Assembly (NCBI GenBank): GCA_902784065.1
Contig: CACZTJ010000028.1
Coordinates: 1 to 38,542, forward strand
Origin: an uncultured Prevotellaceae bacterium
Lineage (GTDB): Bacteria; Bacteroidota; Bacteroidia; Bacteroidales; Bacteroidaceae
Direction of reading: 5' to 3'
Length of the DNA stretch: 38,542 nucleotides
The notes below the pieces were generated by a model that was given only the letters and a program-made list of their open reading frames with translations, did no database searches and was not told the DNA's origin. Within the stretch, counting starts at the first letter, position 1. The number at the start of each line of letters is the position of its first letter. The position numbers and the translations under genes were made by a program. Shown here piece by piece: positions 31,000-38,301 of the stretch.

Positions 31000-32070
31000 T
31001 TATAACATACCTTTGGTTGAGGGTAGCTCGTAGTGATAGATGTCGCGTTTTACCGCCATCTTAAGAGCACGTGCGAGGGCTTTAAAGATTCCCTCTATCT
31101 TATGGTGCTCATTCTGACCCTCTGCCTTGATGTTCAGATTCATCTTGGAAGCATCGCTGAGGCTCTTAAAGAAGTGTAAGAACATTTCAGTCGGCATCTC
31201 GCCAATCTTCTCGCGTTTGAACTCAGCATCCCATACCAACCAAGGGCGACCGCCAAAGTCTAATGCCACAGAACAGAGACAGTCGTCCATAGGCAGGCAA
31301 TAGCCATAACGCTCGATGCCTCGTTTGTCGCCTAAGGCCTGAAGAATACACTCGCCCAAAGCGATGGCGGTGTCTTCAATCGTATGATGCTCATCCACCT
31401 CAAGATCACCCTTCGTGTGGATTGTGAGATCCATCATTCCATGCTTGCCAATCTGCTCCAACATGTGGTCGAAGAAGCCTAATCCTGTCTGGATGTCGCA
31501 TTTGCCGGTGCCGTCGAGGTTTACCTTGATATGTATATCAGTTTCTTTCGTCTTTCGACTCACCTCTGCGATACGCTCGCCAGCAAAAAGGATTTCAGAG
31601 ATCTTGTTCCATGTGATATCTTTGCCATTTAAAATCAGTGACTTACATCCGATGTTTCGAGCAAAGGTTTTATCTGTTTCTCTGTCGCCTATGACATAGC
31701 TGTTGGCAATATCGTAATCAGGATTATTCATATACTTCTCTACCAGTCCTGTATTGGGTTTCCTGGTAGGTGCGTTATCCTCAGGGAAGTGCGGGTCAAT
31801 CAGGATGTCATCAAACGTGATACCTTCACCTGCAAGGGTCTGAAGGATGAAATTGTGTACAGGCCAGAAGGTGTCTTCGGGAAAAGATGCCGTGCCCAAT
31901 CCGTCTTGATTGCTTACCATGACAAACTCGAAATCGAGCTTCTCACGGATAAAACTGAGATTACGGAATACGCCATCCACAAACTTCAGTTTCTCAAAGT
32001 TGTCAATCTGCTCGTCGGCTGGTTCCTCGATGAGGGTGCCGTCACGGTCTATAAATAAGATTCGTTTCAT
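31000..32070 (-). CDS. hisB: Bifunctional histidinol-phosphatase/imidazoleglycerol-phosphate dehydratase
   Basis: 356 aa. Residues 1-165 are a HAD phosphatase (nucleophile region [12 protein letters not shown], Asp8 and Asp10; [25 protein letters not shown]). Residues 170-356 are the dehydratase, with two His-rich Mn-binding motifs [15 protein letters not shown] and [17 protein letters not shown] and [17 protein letters not shown]. In E. coli the phosphatase half has a Cys/His zinc loop; here the matching stretch ([14 protein letters not shown]) has no Cys, so the zinc site seems lost. It is located away from hisGDC. Its ATG overlaps the stop of the upstream membrane protein gene as ATGA. Confidence 0.95.
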   Translation of the reverse strand: MKRILFIDRDGTLIEEPADEQIDNFEKLKFVDGVFRNLSFIREKLDFEFVMVSNQDGLGTASFPEDTFWPVHNFILQTLAGEGITFDDILIDPHFPEDNAPTRKPNTGLVEKYMNNPDYDIANSYVIGDRETDKTFARNIGCKSLILNGKDITWNKISEILFAGERIAEVSRKTKETDIHIKVNLDGTGKCDIQTGLGFFDHMLEQIGKHGMMDLTIHTKGDLEVDEHHTIEDTAIALGECILQALGDKRGIERYGYCLPMDDCLCSVALDFGGRPWLVWDAEFKREKIGEMPTEMFLHFFKSLSDASKMNLNIKAEGQNEHHKIEGIFKALARALKMAVKRDIYHYELPSTKGML

Positions 32071-32684
32071 AACTCTCTATTGTTGAATTTTTGTCGTTCA
32101 TTTTCATGTTGTATCATAGCACCTCGCATCAGGTAAAGCGGACCGATAACTGATAGCCAGACGTAGGCCTGAAGGAAACCGGCAATGAGGAATACCACCA
32201 GAGTAAGCCATTTCACGTAGTCGGGCATACCGCTGGGATCACCAGACATCACGCCAATCTGATCCAGCCAGTTTGCTGCCATCATGATGATCATTGGAAG
32301 CGAGGTGAGCATAATCAGAATGGAAACGACGAAAAGGCATACGATGCCAACGATGAGTAACATGCCTGTGTGACGAAACCAGATCTTCATCGGAATATGC
32401 TCGGTAGTTTCCAAAAGCTGACGCTTACGAAGCCTTCGCCAAGACGCAACTAAAAGTAAAATGACTGCCAATGTAGCCAGTAGCAAACCTGGTAGCATCA
32501 GGTTTGGCGCAAAGAGTACAGGCATTGCTGAGGCAGCAGCCGACAAGACCGCAAACACAATGGCAAGAAGCCATGTGGCTTTGAAAATCCGCTTGAATTT
32601 TGAGAAGTAGAAGTGATAGCCGTCTCGAATACAGGCCCTGCTACTTCTACTCTTTAAAAGGATATTTTCGTTGTCTTTTTCCAT
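32067..32684 (-). CDS. Membrane protein of unknown function upstream of hisB
   Basis: 205 aa from the ATG at 32684 ([11 protein letters not shown]); an earlier ATG lies 24 nt upstream, almost on the -7 box. Four strongly hydrophobic segments ([63 protein letters not shown], and [19 protein letters not shown]) separated by a basic cytoplasmic stretch (WRRLRKRQL). I do not recognise a family. The ATGA overlap with hisB makes translational coupling likely, so it is co-expressed with hisB, but nothing in the protein suggests a histidine role. Confidence 0.75.
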   Translation of the reverse strand: MEKDNENILLKSRSSRACIRDGYHFYFSKFKRIFKATWLLAIVFAVLSAAASAMPVLFAPNLMLPGLLLATLAVILLLVASWRRLRKRQLLETTEHIPMKIWFRHTGMLLIVGIVCLFVVSILIMLTSLPMIIMMAANWLDQIGVMSGDPSGMPDYVKWLTLVVFLIAGFLQAYVWLSVIGPLYLMRGAMIQHENERQKFNNREL

Positions 32685-32704
32685 TGTCCGATTGATTTTT
32701 GTGT

Positions 32705-32744
32705 GCAAAGTTACTATTTTTTTATTTTATTTTCGTAACTTTGC
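32705..32744. promoter_or_regulatory. Divergent promoter region with 10-bp inverted repeat
   Basis: GCAAAGTTAC (32705-32714) and GTAACTTTGC (32735-32744) are perfect inverted copies, 20 nt apart in an AT-only stretch. Each contains a TAACTTTG -7 box, one for the membrane protein-hisB pair on the minus strand and one for the oxidoreductase gene at 32761. Neither has a TTTG at the normal -33 place. Confidence 0.5.
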
Positions 32745-32760
32745 AGCAAAATTTTGCGCT

Positions 32761-33753
32761 ATGAAGCAGTTAAAGTGGGGTTTCATCGGTTGCGGTGAGG
32801 TAACAGAGAAAAAGAGCGGCCCGGCCTTTAGTGAGGTTGAGGGCTCAAGTGTTGAGGCTGTTATGAGCCGTACAGAGCAGCGTGCACGCACTTATGCCAT
32901 CCAGCATGGCATTGCTAAGTGGTACACAGATGCCCAGGAGCTGATCGATGATCCTGACGTGAATGCTGTCTATGTGGCTACGCCTCCTTCAAGTCATGCT
33001 ACCTATGCCATTATGGCGATGAAAGCCGGCAAACCCGTCTATGTGGAAAAGCCATTGGCGGCAAGCTATGAAGACTGTGCCCGCATCAATCGCATCTCTG
33101 AACAGACGGGCATCCCTTGTTTTGTGGCTTATTACCGCCGTTATCTCCCTTATTTCCAGAAGGTGAAGGATATCGTGAAGAGTGGCCAGATCGGTAGGGT
33201 GTTGAATGTTCAGATACGCTATACCGAGCCCTTACGTGCTGCTGATGCAGAGGCTATCCAGAATGGAACGCCCTTGCCTTGGCGCCTGCAACCGGAGATT
33301 GCTGGTGGTGGCTATTTCTATGATATGGCTCCTCACCAGCTGGATCTGCTGCAGGATATGTTTGGCGTGATTCTCGAAGCGCGCGGTATCTGTGCGAATC
33401 GTAGTGGGCTCTACGATGCAGAGGATTCTGTCAGTGCCTGCTTCCGTTTTGAGAACGGCTTGCCAGGCAGCGGCTCGTGGTGCTATGTGGCCCATGAGAG
33501 TGCCCGTGAAGACTGTATTGAGATTATTGGCACTGAGGGTCAGGTGAGTTTCTCGGTCTTTGATTATAACCCGATTCGTTTGCAGACAAGCGAGGGCGAT
33601 GAGCGCATCACGGTGCCTAATCCGCCCTATGTGCAGTATCCGATCATCAAGAATGTGATTGAGCATCTTCAGGGATTGAGCCTCTGTACCTGCACGAGTG
33701 TGTCGGCAACGCCTGTCAACTGGGTGATGGATCGTATATTAGGAAAATTCTAA
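32761..33753 (+). CDS. Gfo/Idh/MocA family oxidoreductase
   Basis: 330 aa from the ATG at 32761 (MKQLKWGFIGCGEV), 17 nt after the -7 box. The N-terminal Rossmann domain has the NAD(P)-binding GFIGCGEVT and the family's KPVYVEKPLAASYEDC motif (Glu-Lys-Pro). The C-terminal half has the catalytic-site segment GGGYFYDMAPHQLDLLQDMFG (Asp and His). The substrate of this broad family (sugars, polyols, myo-inositol) cannot be read from the sequence. The next gene, 6 nt on, is a DUF1460 protein, so they may share a transcript. Confidence 0.88.
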   Translation: MKQLKWGFIGCGEVTEKKSGPAFSEVEGSSVEAVMSRTEQRARTYAIQHGIAKWYTDAQELIDDPDVNAVYVATPPSSHATYAIMAMKAGKPVYVEKPLAASYEDCARINRISEQTGIPCFVAYYRRYLPYFQKVKDIVKSGQIGRVLNVQIRYTEPLRAADAEAIQNGTPLPWRLQPEIAGGGYFYDMAPHQLDLLQDMFGVILEARGICANRSGLYDAEDSVSACFRFENGLPGSGSWCYVAHESAREDCIEIIGTEGQVSFSVFDYNPIRLQTSEGDERITVPNPPYVQYPIIKNVIEHLQGLSLCTCTSVSATPVNWVMDRILGKF

Positions 33754-33759
33754 AAAGCA

Positions 33760-34620
33760 ATGAGACGACAACTGTTTTTGTTGATAGCACTCTTCTTTCT
33801 CCTAAGCTCTGCTCAGGGGCAGGGTGGGGTGAGCTATCAGCAGATCGATAGTCTCACCATTTGCCGATTGCTCGACGAGGCGCATAGCCAGCCGCGCACC
33901 ACGAACTTCCCGCTCTTCTTTGCCAAGCAGTTTATCGGCATCCCCTATGTCGCCCATACGCTCGAGATCAATGATGATGAGCGCCTCGTGGTGAATACCC
34001 GTCAGCTGGATTGTACCACGCTTGTAGAGACGGTAACGGCCCTTACGCTCTGTGCCTATCGCCATCTTTTCACTTGGCGCGACTATCTGAATGCACTTGT
34101 AGCCATGCGCTATCGTCATGCCCAGATCGATGATTATACCAGCCGCATCCATTATTTCACGGAGTGGATCACGCTGAATTCGGAAGCAGGCATCGTCACA
34201 GAGATCCAGGCGCCTAATCCGCCGTTCTCGGCCATCCAGCAGGTGAATGTGAACTATATGAGCAGTCATCCGGAAAGTTACAAGGCACTTCGTGCTCATC
34301 CGGAGTATGTGCCTGTCATCCGTCAGATGGAACAGACCATTACTGGTCAGCGCTTCCGTTACATTCCCAAACAAGCCGTTAAGAACAATGCTTTGCTTCG
34401 TCAGGCCATTAACGATGGTGATATCATTGCCATCACCTGTAAGAAGCCCGGACTCGATATTGCCCACCTTGGTTTTGCCGTATGGCAGGCCGATGGCTTG
34501 CATCTGCTCAATGCCTCTATGTTGCACAAGAAGGTGGTTGAAGAGCCTATGACGCTCTATCAGTATCTGCAGCAGCATAGCACGCATACCGGTATCAGAA
34601 TTATAAGAATATTAAAATAA
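33760..34620 (+). CDS. DUF1460 (N-acetylmuramoyl-L-alanine amidase-like) secreted protein
   Basis: 286 aa with signal peptide MRRQLFLLIALFFLLSSAQGQ. The rest fits PF07313: a papain-like NlpC/P60-type fold with a probable catalytic Cys85 in RQLDCTTLVETV and His236 in DIAHLGFAVW, plus the RIHYFTEWI segment. Known members cleave cell-wall muropeptides or act in peptidoglycan turnover, so a periplasmic role is likely. 6 nt after the oxidoreductase gene and 15 nt before the DUF1232 gene. Confidence 0.87.
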   Translation: MRRQLFLLIALFFLLSSAQGQGGVSYQQIDSLTICRLLDEAHSQPRTTNFPLFFAKQFIGIPYVAHTLEINDDERLVVNTRQLDCTTLVETVTALTLCAYRHLFTWRDYLNALVAMRYRHAQIDDYTSRIHYFTEWITLNSEAGIVTEIQAPNPPFSAIQQVNVNYMSSHPESYKALRAHPEYVPVIRQMEQTITGQRFRYIPKQAVKNNALLRQAINDGDIIAITCKKPGLDIAHLGFAVWQADGLHLLNASMLHKKVVEEPMTLYQYLQQHSTHTGIRIIRILK

Positions 34621-34635
34621 TAACCAGAAAGAATT

Positions 34636-35031
34636 ATGGAATTACCTGATTTTATGAGTTATGCCAACAAATTCTCTTCGTCGGAATTTGTAGAGAAGAT
34701 CTCCCGCATTGCCAAACGAGCGGGGGCTAAGCTGGTGTATGCAGCCTTAATCCTTTATTACACGCTTCAGAGCGACTGTATCAGCAAGACCGACAAGGCC
34801 ATCATCATTGGTGCCCTGGGTTATATGATCAGTCCGCTTGATGTGATACCCGATGCCATCCCCATTGCAGGTCTTACCGACGACTTTGCCGTGCTGATCT
34901 ATGTGCTGAAAAAGGTATGGACAGACATCGACCCCGCTATCATCGAGCAGGCCAAGGAGAAACTCTCCAAATGGTTTGATGAAGAGGAGATAAGTGATGC
35001 GACAGACATCTTCAAGGAAAGCAATGACTAA
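34636..35031 (+). CDS. DUF1232 (YkvA-like) small membrane protein
   Basis: 131 aa. The core ALGYMISPLDVIPDAIPIAGLTDDFAVLIYVLKKV is the typical YkvA/DUF1232 signature (Y-SP-D-IPD--P--G--DD), with two short hydrophobic segments. Function is unknown. It is the last gene of the plus-strand run, ending just before the bidirectional terminator. Confidence 0.85.
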   Translation: MELPDFMSYANKFSSSEFVEKISRIAKRAGAKLVYAALILYYTLQSDCISKTDKAIIIGALGYMISPLDVIPDAIPIAGLTDDFAVLIYVLKKVWTDIDPAIIEQAKEKLSKWFDEEEISDATDIFKESND

Positions 35032-35041
35032 ATGAAAAGAA

Positions 35042-35071
35042 AAAGGCTGGTGGAAATCTCCATCAGCCTTT
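35042..35071. terminator. Bidirectional terminator
   Basis: AAAGGCTGGTGGA (35042-35054) and TCCATCAGCCTTT (35059-35071) pair over 13 positions with one wobble or mismatch. On the minus strand the stem runs into T-T-T-T-T-C-T-T-T-T, so it is a strong terminator for tRNA-Cys, and it also follows the DUF1232 stop on the plus strand. Confidence 0.8.
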
Positions 35072-35088
35072 CGCATTCTCTCTTTCAG

Positions 35089-35160
35089 AGGTGCCTGGCG
35101 GATTCGAACCGCCGTGGACGGTTTTGCAGACCGTAGACTAAGCCACTCATCCAAGGCACC
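35089..35160 (-). tRNA. tRNA-Cys (GCA)
   Basis: Read from 35160 to 35089. Acceptor GGTGCCT pairs with AGGCACC, with discriminator T. The anticodon arm is ACGGT-CTGCAAA-ACCGT with anticodon GCA. The T arm GGCGG-TTCGAAT-CCGCC is intact. 72 nt; the 3' CCA is not encoded. A perfect promoter lies upstream (35225-35256), with a hairpin in the leader. Confidence 0.95.
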
Positions 35161-35171
35161 ATTAAGCGAGT

Positions 35172-35198
35172 AAAGAGCGATGCTCGCATCAGCTCTTT
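35172..35198 (-). other. Hairpin in the tRNA-Cys 5' leader
   Basis: AAAGAGC (35172-35178) plus GATG (35179-35182), loop CTCG, CATC (35187-35190), one bulged base, GCTCTTT (35192-35198): 11 bp. It lies between the promoter and the mature tRNA, 11 nt from its 5' end. The tRNA-Pro gene has a comparable leader hairpin. Confidence 0.6.
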
Positions 35199-35224
35199 CG
35201 AGCACCATTTCTTTAATGCGGGTG

Positions 35225-35256
35225 CAAAGGTAGGCATAATATTCGAGATAGCCAAA
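35225..35256 (-). promoter_or_regulatory. Promoter of tRNA-Cys
   Basis: Minus-strand TTTG (35256-35253), 20-nt spacer, TACCTTTG (35232-35225): perfect consensus. Start expected near 35220, giving a leader of about 60 nt. Confidence 0.75.
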
Positions 35257-35264
35257 TTTTTAGA

Positions 35265-35441
35265 CTACTTTTTATGCCAACAATTCTCTTTTTTCTTTAA
35301 TTGGGCTTGTTTCTGGGCCTTTAACGGGCATCCGTCGCAGCCGTAACAAGGATCACCAGCCCTCCGAAATGCCTGATAAGCACGCCAGCCGCCATAAGCC
35401 ACAGCCGCCAGAATCACGATTGTAACCAGTAATTCCTGCAT
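35265..35441 (-). CDS. FeoB-associated Cys-rich membrane protein-like peptide
   Basis: 58 aa (MQELLVTIVILAAVAYGGWR...). One N-terminal transmembrane helix (residues 4-19) is followed by a Cys cluster C-x2-C-x2-C-P (CYGCDGCPL, residues 32-40), a Lys/Gln-rich tail and a fourth Cys (54). This layout fits the short FeoB-associated Cys-rich proteins, which normally sit beside ferrous iron transporter genes; here no feoA or feoB is in the window. Its ATG directly follows the lipid kinase TAA with no gap, so it is likely co-translated. Role in metal handling is inference. Confidence 0.7.
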   Translation of the reverse strand: MQELLVTIVILAAVAYGGWRAYQAFRRAGDPCYGCDGCPLKAQKQAQLKKKENCWHKK

Positions 35442-36470
35442 TTACAAGTTGGAGAGTTTGCGAAGCATAACTTTGTTGATGACAAGCATCCTGTGACCTG
35501 TCTTCTCGATGTCCTCACGTACATTATTTATATTATTAAAGAGATCGCTGAAGGCATTCAACAGAAAATTGGCCCCATCAGTATCCTCTTTCTTTTCAGG
35601 ATTCGTCAGAATACGGATACCTTGCGGCTCGATATGCACATCAATGTCTTTACCCGTCATGATCGGATCACCGTCGTAATGGATGGCGCCTGGCTCACTG
35701 CGTGTGATATGTAGCCGCTTGGTTCTGAAGGTCTTGATCTTCGAGTTGTTGTTCAGCGTCTTCATAAAGAGGTCGGCTGCTACCTGTGGGGCGTCCAGAG
35801 CATTGAAGGGCTCCATGATGATCACATCCAACTCACCGTCCTGCATTGTGGCGCCTGGGGCAATATAGGCATTATTGCCGTATTGTGAGGCGTTGGCACA
35901 GGCAATAAGGAACGCCTTGTATTTCTTGGTACCCGATTCATCCTCTACCTCATAAGTCTCTGGGCGATAGACCAGTCCTTCCTTCAGCACATTCTCCAAA
36001 TAAGTTACTGGGCCGCGCTTGCCTGCCTCGGCAAACTTTAGTGAGATAAAGGCATCGAATCCCATACCGCAGGTACAGAAGAAGGGTAGGTCGTTGATCA
36101 CTCCATAGTCGAAAGCCTCAATCTGACAGGCATTGATGATCTGGATGGCTTTTTTGATATCGAGGGGCAGACAGAGATGACGCGCCAGACCGTTACCCGA
36201 TCCGCAAGGGATGATGCCAAGGGCCGTCTGGGTATGCACCAGCGACCTTGCCACCTCGTTCACCGTGCCGTCGCCACCGATGGCTACAACGATGTCAACA
36301 CCTTCAGAAGCACATTCCTTTGCGATCTCCGAGGCATGTCCAGCATATTCTGTCAGTCTGATTTCCGAATCATATAGTTCATGGTCCAGTGTGCGGTCTA
36401 TCGTCTCGGGGATTTCTTTCTTCGAGTGTGTGCCCGAGATGGGGTTTAAAATGAATACAATCTTCTTCAT
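35442..36470 (-). CDS. Diacylglycerol kinase-like lipid kinase
   Basis: 342 aa from the ATG at 36470 (MKKIVFILNPISGTHSKKE); an ATG 21 nt upstream is less likely, since it lies within the -7 box. DAGK catalytic fold (YegS/DgkB/sphingosine kinase-like): NPISGTHSK, the ATP-binding VVAIGGDGTVNEVARSL, GIIPCGSGNGLARHL, GVINDLPFFCTCGMGFDA, and the C-terminal GELDVIIMEPFNALDAP and IHYDGDPI. It phosphorylates a lipid hydroxyl using ATP. Substrate may be diacylglycerol or, because serine palmitoyltransferase is divergent from it 170 nt away, a sphingoid base or ceramide. A 58-aa Cys-rich peptide gene is directly downstream. Confidence 0.88.
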   Translation of the reverse strand: MKKIVFILNPISGTHSKKEIPETIDRTLDHELYDSEIRLTEYAGHASEIAKECASEGVDIVVAIGGDGTVNEVARSLVHTQTALGIIPCGSGNGLARHLCLPLDIKKAIQIINACQIEAFDYGVINDLPFFCTCGMGFDAFISLKFAEAGKRGPVTYLENVLKEGLVYRPETYEVEDESGTKKYKAFLIACANASQYGNNAYIAPGATMQDGELDVIIMEPFNALDAPQVAADLFMKTLNNNSKIKTFRTKRLHITRSEPGAIHYDGDPIMTGKDIDVHIEPQGIRILTNPEKKEDTDGANFLLNAFSDLFNNINNVREDIEKTGHRMLVINKVMLRKLSNL

Positions 36471-36488
36471 GCTTGCCATAATCATTTG

Positions 36489-36496
36489 CAAATATA
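36489..36496 (-). promoter_or_regulatory. -7 box of lipid kinase gene
   Basis: TATATTTG on the minus strand, 18 nt before the ATG at 36470. No TTTG is found at the -33 distance. Confidence 0.45.
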
Positions 36497-36565
36497 CGAA
36501 AATTAGCAGAAAAACCTCCTATTTAGACAAGAAAAAAATGAAAATCAAACATTTATTAATAAAAA

Positions 36566-36598
36566 CTTGCACGTTTTGATAAAAATTGTGTAACTTTG
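36566..36598 (+). promoter_or_regulatory. Promoter of serine palmitoyltransferase gene
   Basis: CTTG (36566-36569), a 21-nt spacer and TAACTTTG (36591-36598), a perfect -7 box with a 3-of-4 -33 box. Leader of about 38 nt with an A-rich stretch; AAAAGGA stands immediately before the ATG. Confidence 0.6.
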
Positions 36599-36640
36599 CA
36601 CCCTGAAACAAAAAAAAATAAAAAGTTACCTACAAAAGGA

Positions 36641-37828
36641 ATGGGACAATTAACAGAAAGATACAAGCAATATCGTGAACCCCAGAAGTTCATGGAGGCT
36701 GATGTATATCCTTACTTCCGCGCGATTGAAGGAAAACAAGGAACGGAAGTAGAAATGGGCGGTCACAAGGTGCTGATGTTCGGTTCCAATGCTTACACAG
36801 GTCTGACTGGCGACCAGCGTATCATCGATGCAGCCAAGGCTGCGCTCGATAAGTACGGCTCTGGCTGTGCCGGTAGCCGATTCCTGAATGGAACGCTCGA
36901 CCTGCATGTGCAGTTGGAGAAGGAGATCGCAGAGTTCATCGGTAAGGACGACACCCTTTGCTTTTCAACGGGTTTCTCAGTAAACCAGGGTGTTCTTGCC
37001 GTCATCTGTGGTAAGGACGATTATATCATTTGTGATGATCGCGATCATGCTTCGATTGTTGACGGTCGCCGTCTGTCGTTTGCCAAGCAGCTCCATTACA
37101 AGCACAACGATATGGAGGATCTTGAGCGCGTGCTGCAGAAGCTGCCCCATGAGGCCATCAAGCTCATCGTGGTAGATGGCGTCTTCTCTATGGAGGGCGA
37201 CCTGGCTAATCTGCCTGCCATCGTAGAGCTGAAGCACAAGTACAACTGCTCAATCATGGTCGATGAGGCTCATGGCATTGGCGTATTTGGTCGTCAGGGT
37301 CGTGGTGTATGCGATCATTTCGGTCTGACCAAGGAGGTCGATCTCATCATGGGCACCTTCTCTAAGTCACTGGCTTCGATTGGCGGTTTCATTGCTGCCG
37401 ACTGGGATATCATCAACTATCTGCGTCACACCTGCCGCACTTATATCTTCTCGGCTTCAAACACGCCCGCTGCTACTGCAGCCGCTATGGAGGCTCTTCA
37501 CATTATCCAGCGTGAGCCCGAGCGCATCGAGCGTCTGTGGAAGGTTACCAACTATGCCCTGCAGCGTTTCCGTGAGGAGGGCTTTGAGATTGGTGAGACC
37601 GAGAGTCCCATCATCCCGCTTTACGTACGCGATGTAGATAAGACATTCCTCGTGACAGCACTTGCCTTCAAGGCCGGTGTGTTTATCAACCCCGTGATAC
37701 CTCCCGCTTGTGCACCTCAGGATACGCTCGTGCGTTATGCCCTGATGGCTACTCATACCGAGGAACAGGTTGACCGTTCGGTGGTTGCCTTGAAGAAAAT
37801 CTTCGTAGAACAGGGAATTATTAAGTAA
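36641..37828 (+). CDS. spt: Serine palmitoyltransferase (alpha-oxoamine synthase)
   Basis: 395 aa from the ATG at 36641 (MGQLTERYKQ). PLP-dependent alpha-oxoamine synthase: GSNAYTGLTGD, YGSGCAGSRFLNGTLDLHVQLE, CDDRDHASIVDG (His136 stacking on PLP), VDGVFSMEGDLANLP, VDEAHGIGVFGRQGRG and the PLP Lys242 in GTFSKSLASIGGF. It condenses L-serine with palmitoyl-CoA (or acyl donors) to 3-ketosphinganine, the first step of sphingolipid synthesis, a Bacteroidota hallmark. Glycine C-acetyltransferase and 8-amino-7-oxononanoate synthase are relatives; this sequence fits the Bacteroides SPT type (B. thetaiotaomicron BT0870) best. Divergent from a lipid kinase. Confidence 0.9.
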   Translation: MGQLTERYKQYREPQKFMEADVYPYFRAIEGKQGTEVEMGGHKVLMFGSNAYTGLTGDQRIIDAAKAALDKYGSGCAGSRFLNGTLDLHVQLEKEIAEFIGKDDTLCFSTGFSVNQGVLAVICGKDDYIICDDRDHASIVDGRRLSFAKQLHYKHNDMEDLERVLQKLPHEAIKLIVVDGVFSMEGDLANLPAIVELKHKYNCSIMVDEAHGIGVFGRQGRGVCDHFGLTKEVDLIMGTFSKSLASIGGFIAADWDIINYLRHTCRTYIFSASNTPAATAAAMEALHIIQREPERIERLWKVTNYALQRFREEGFEIGETESPIIPLYVRDVDKTFLVTALAFKAGVFINPVIPPACAPQDTLVRYALMATHTEEQVDRSVVALKKIFVEQGIIK

Positions 37829-37852
37829 AAAACCAAATAAATTGCGGAAAAG

Positions 37853-37884
37853 TTTGCAAGGGTCGCAGAAAATGTGTACCTTTG
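37853..37884 (+). promoter_or_regulatory. Promoter of tRNA-Pro
   Basis: TTTG (37853-37856), 20-nt spacer, TACCTTTG (37877-37884): perfect consensus and identical boxes to the tRNA-Cys promoter. Confidence 0.75.
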
Positions 37885-37886
37885 CA

Positions 37887-37905
37887 GCGCTTTTAAGAAA
37901 AGCGC
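37887..37905 (+). other. Hairpin in the tRNA-Pro 5' leader
   Basis: GCGCTTTT (37887-37894), loop AAG, AAAAGCGC (37898-37905): perfect 8-bp stem at or next to the expected transcript 5' end and 9 nt before the mature tRNA. Confidence 0.6.
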
Positions 37906-37914
37906 ACCGCAAAA

Positions 37915-37990
37915 CGAGGTGTAGCGCAGTTGGTAGCGTTCCTGGTTTGGGACCAGGCTGTCGCAGGTTCGAGTCCTGTCACCTCGACCA
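37915..37990 (+). tRNA. tRNA-Pro (TGG)
   Basis: Acceptor CGAGGTG pairs with CACCTCG, followed by discriminator A and an encoded CCA (37988-37990). The anticodon arm is CCTGG-TTTGGGA-CCAGG with anticodon TGG. The T arm GCAGG-TTCGAGT-CCTGT is intact. 73 nt plus CCA. Confidence 0.95.
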
Positions 37991-38003
37991 CCCTTAATAA
38001 ATA

Positions 38004-38037
38004 AACCGCTGATTCATAATGGATTAGCGGTTTTTTT
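38004..38037 (+). terminator. Terminator after tRNA-Pro
   Basis: AACCGCTGATT starting at 38004 pairs with the arm ending AGCGGTT at 38032, interrupted by one wobble, followed by a run of T to 38037. It ends the tRNA-Pro transcript 14 nt beyond the CCA. Confidence 0.75.
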
Positions 38038-38041
38038 ATGC

Positions 38042-38089
38042 TTTTTTCCCCGAAAATTCCCAAATTTCGGGGAAAAATTGGGGAAAAAA
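38042..38089. repeat. Imperfect dyad built from GGGGAAAAA repeats
   Basis: TTTTTTCCCC (38042-38051) faces GGGGAAAAAA (38080-38089), and CGGGGAAAAA at 38068-38077 repeats the same unit directly beside it. The stretch follows a tRNA 3' end, a common place for integrative element attachment sites, but no integrase gene is present in this window. Confidence 0.4.
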
Positions 38090-38090
38090 T

Positions 38091-38301
38091 ACGGGTGTTC
38101 TCTATTTGAGGTGTCTTTTCTGTTTTTATGACATAATTCGGACTGTATTTGATTTACAATGCTTTTCATTTACTTGCAGCCTATCTTCGACGAAGTCAGA
38201 GTATGGATTATTTCTGGATTAGAAAAATATTGAGGCCAACTAATTCAATTAATTCAATAAATTGAAATTTCCTAATAATTGAACTGCATAGCGACAACAA
38301 A
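38091..38301. other. Gene-free AT-rich intergenic stretch
   Basis: I see no convincing gene. A 51-codon minus-strand frame (38169-38014) runs through the tRNA-Pro terminator and is not credible. Short AT inverted repeats (TTCAATT/AATTGAA around 38243-38266) are present. It may be a scar of a lost element or plain spacer. Confidence 0.4.

Noticed and set aside
38014..38169. 51-codon minus-strand frame downstream of tRNA-Pro
   Set aside because: It runs through the tRNA-Pro terminator hairpin and the GGGGAAAAA repeats, has an in-frame stop right before its ATG and no recognisable domain.
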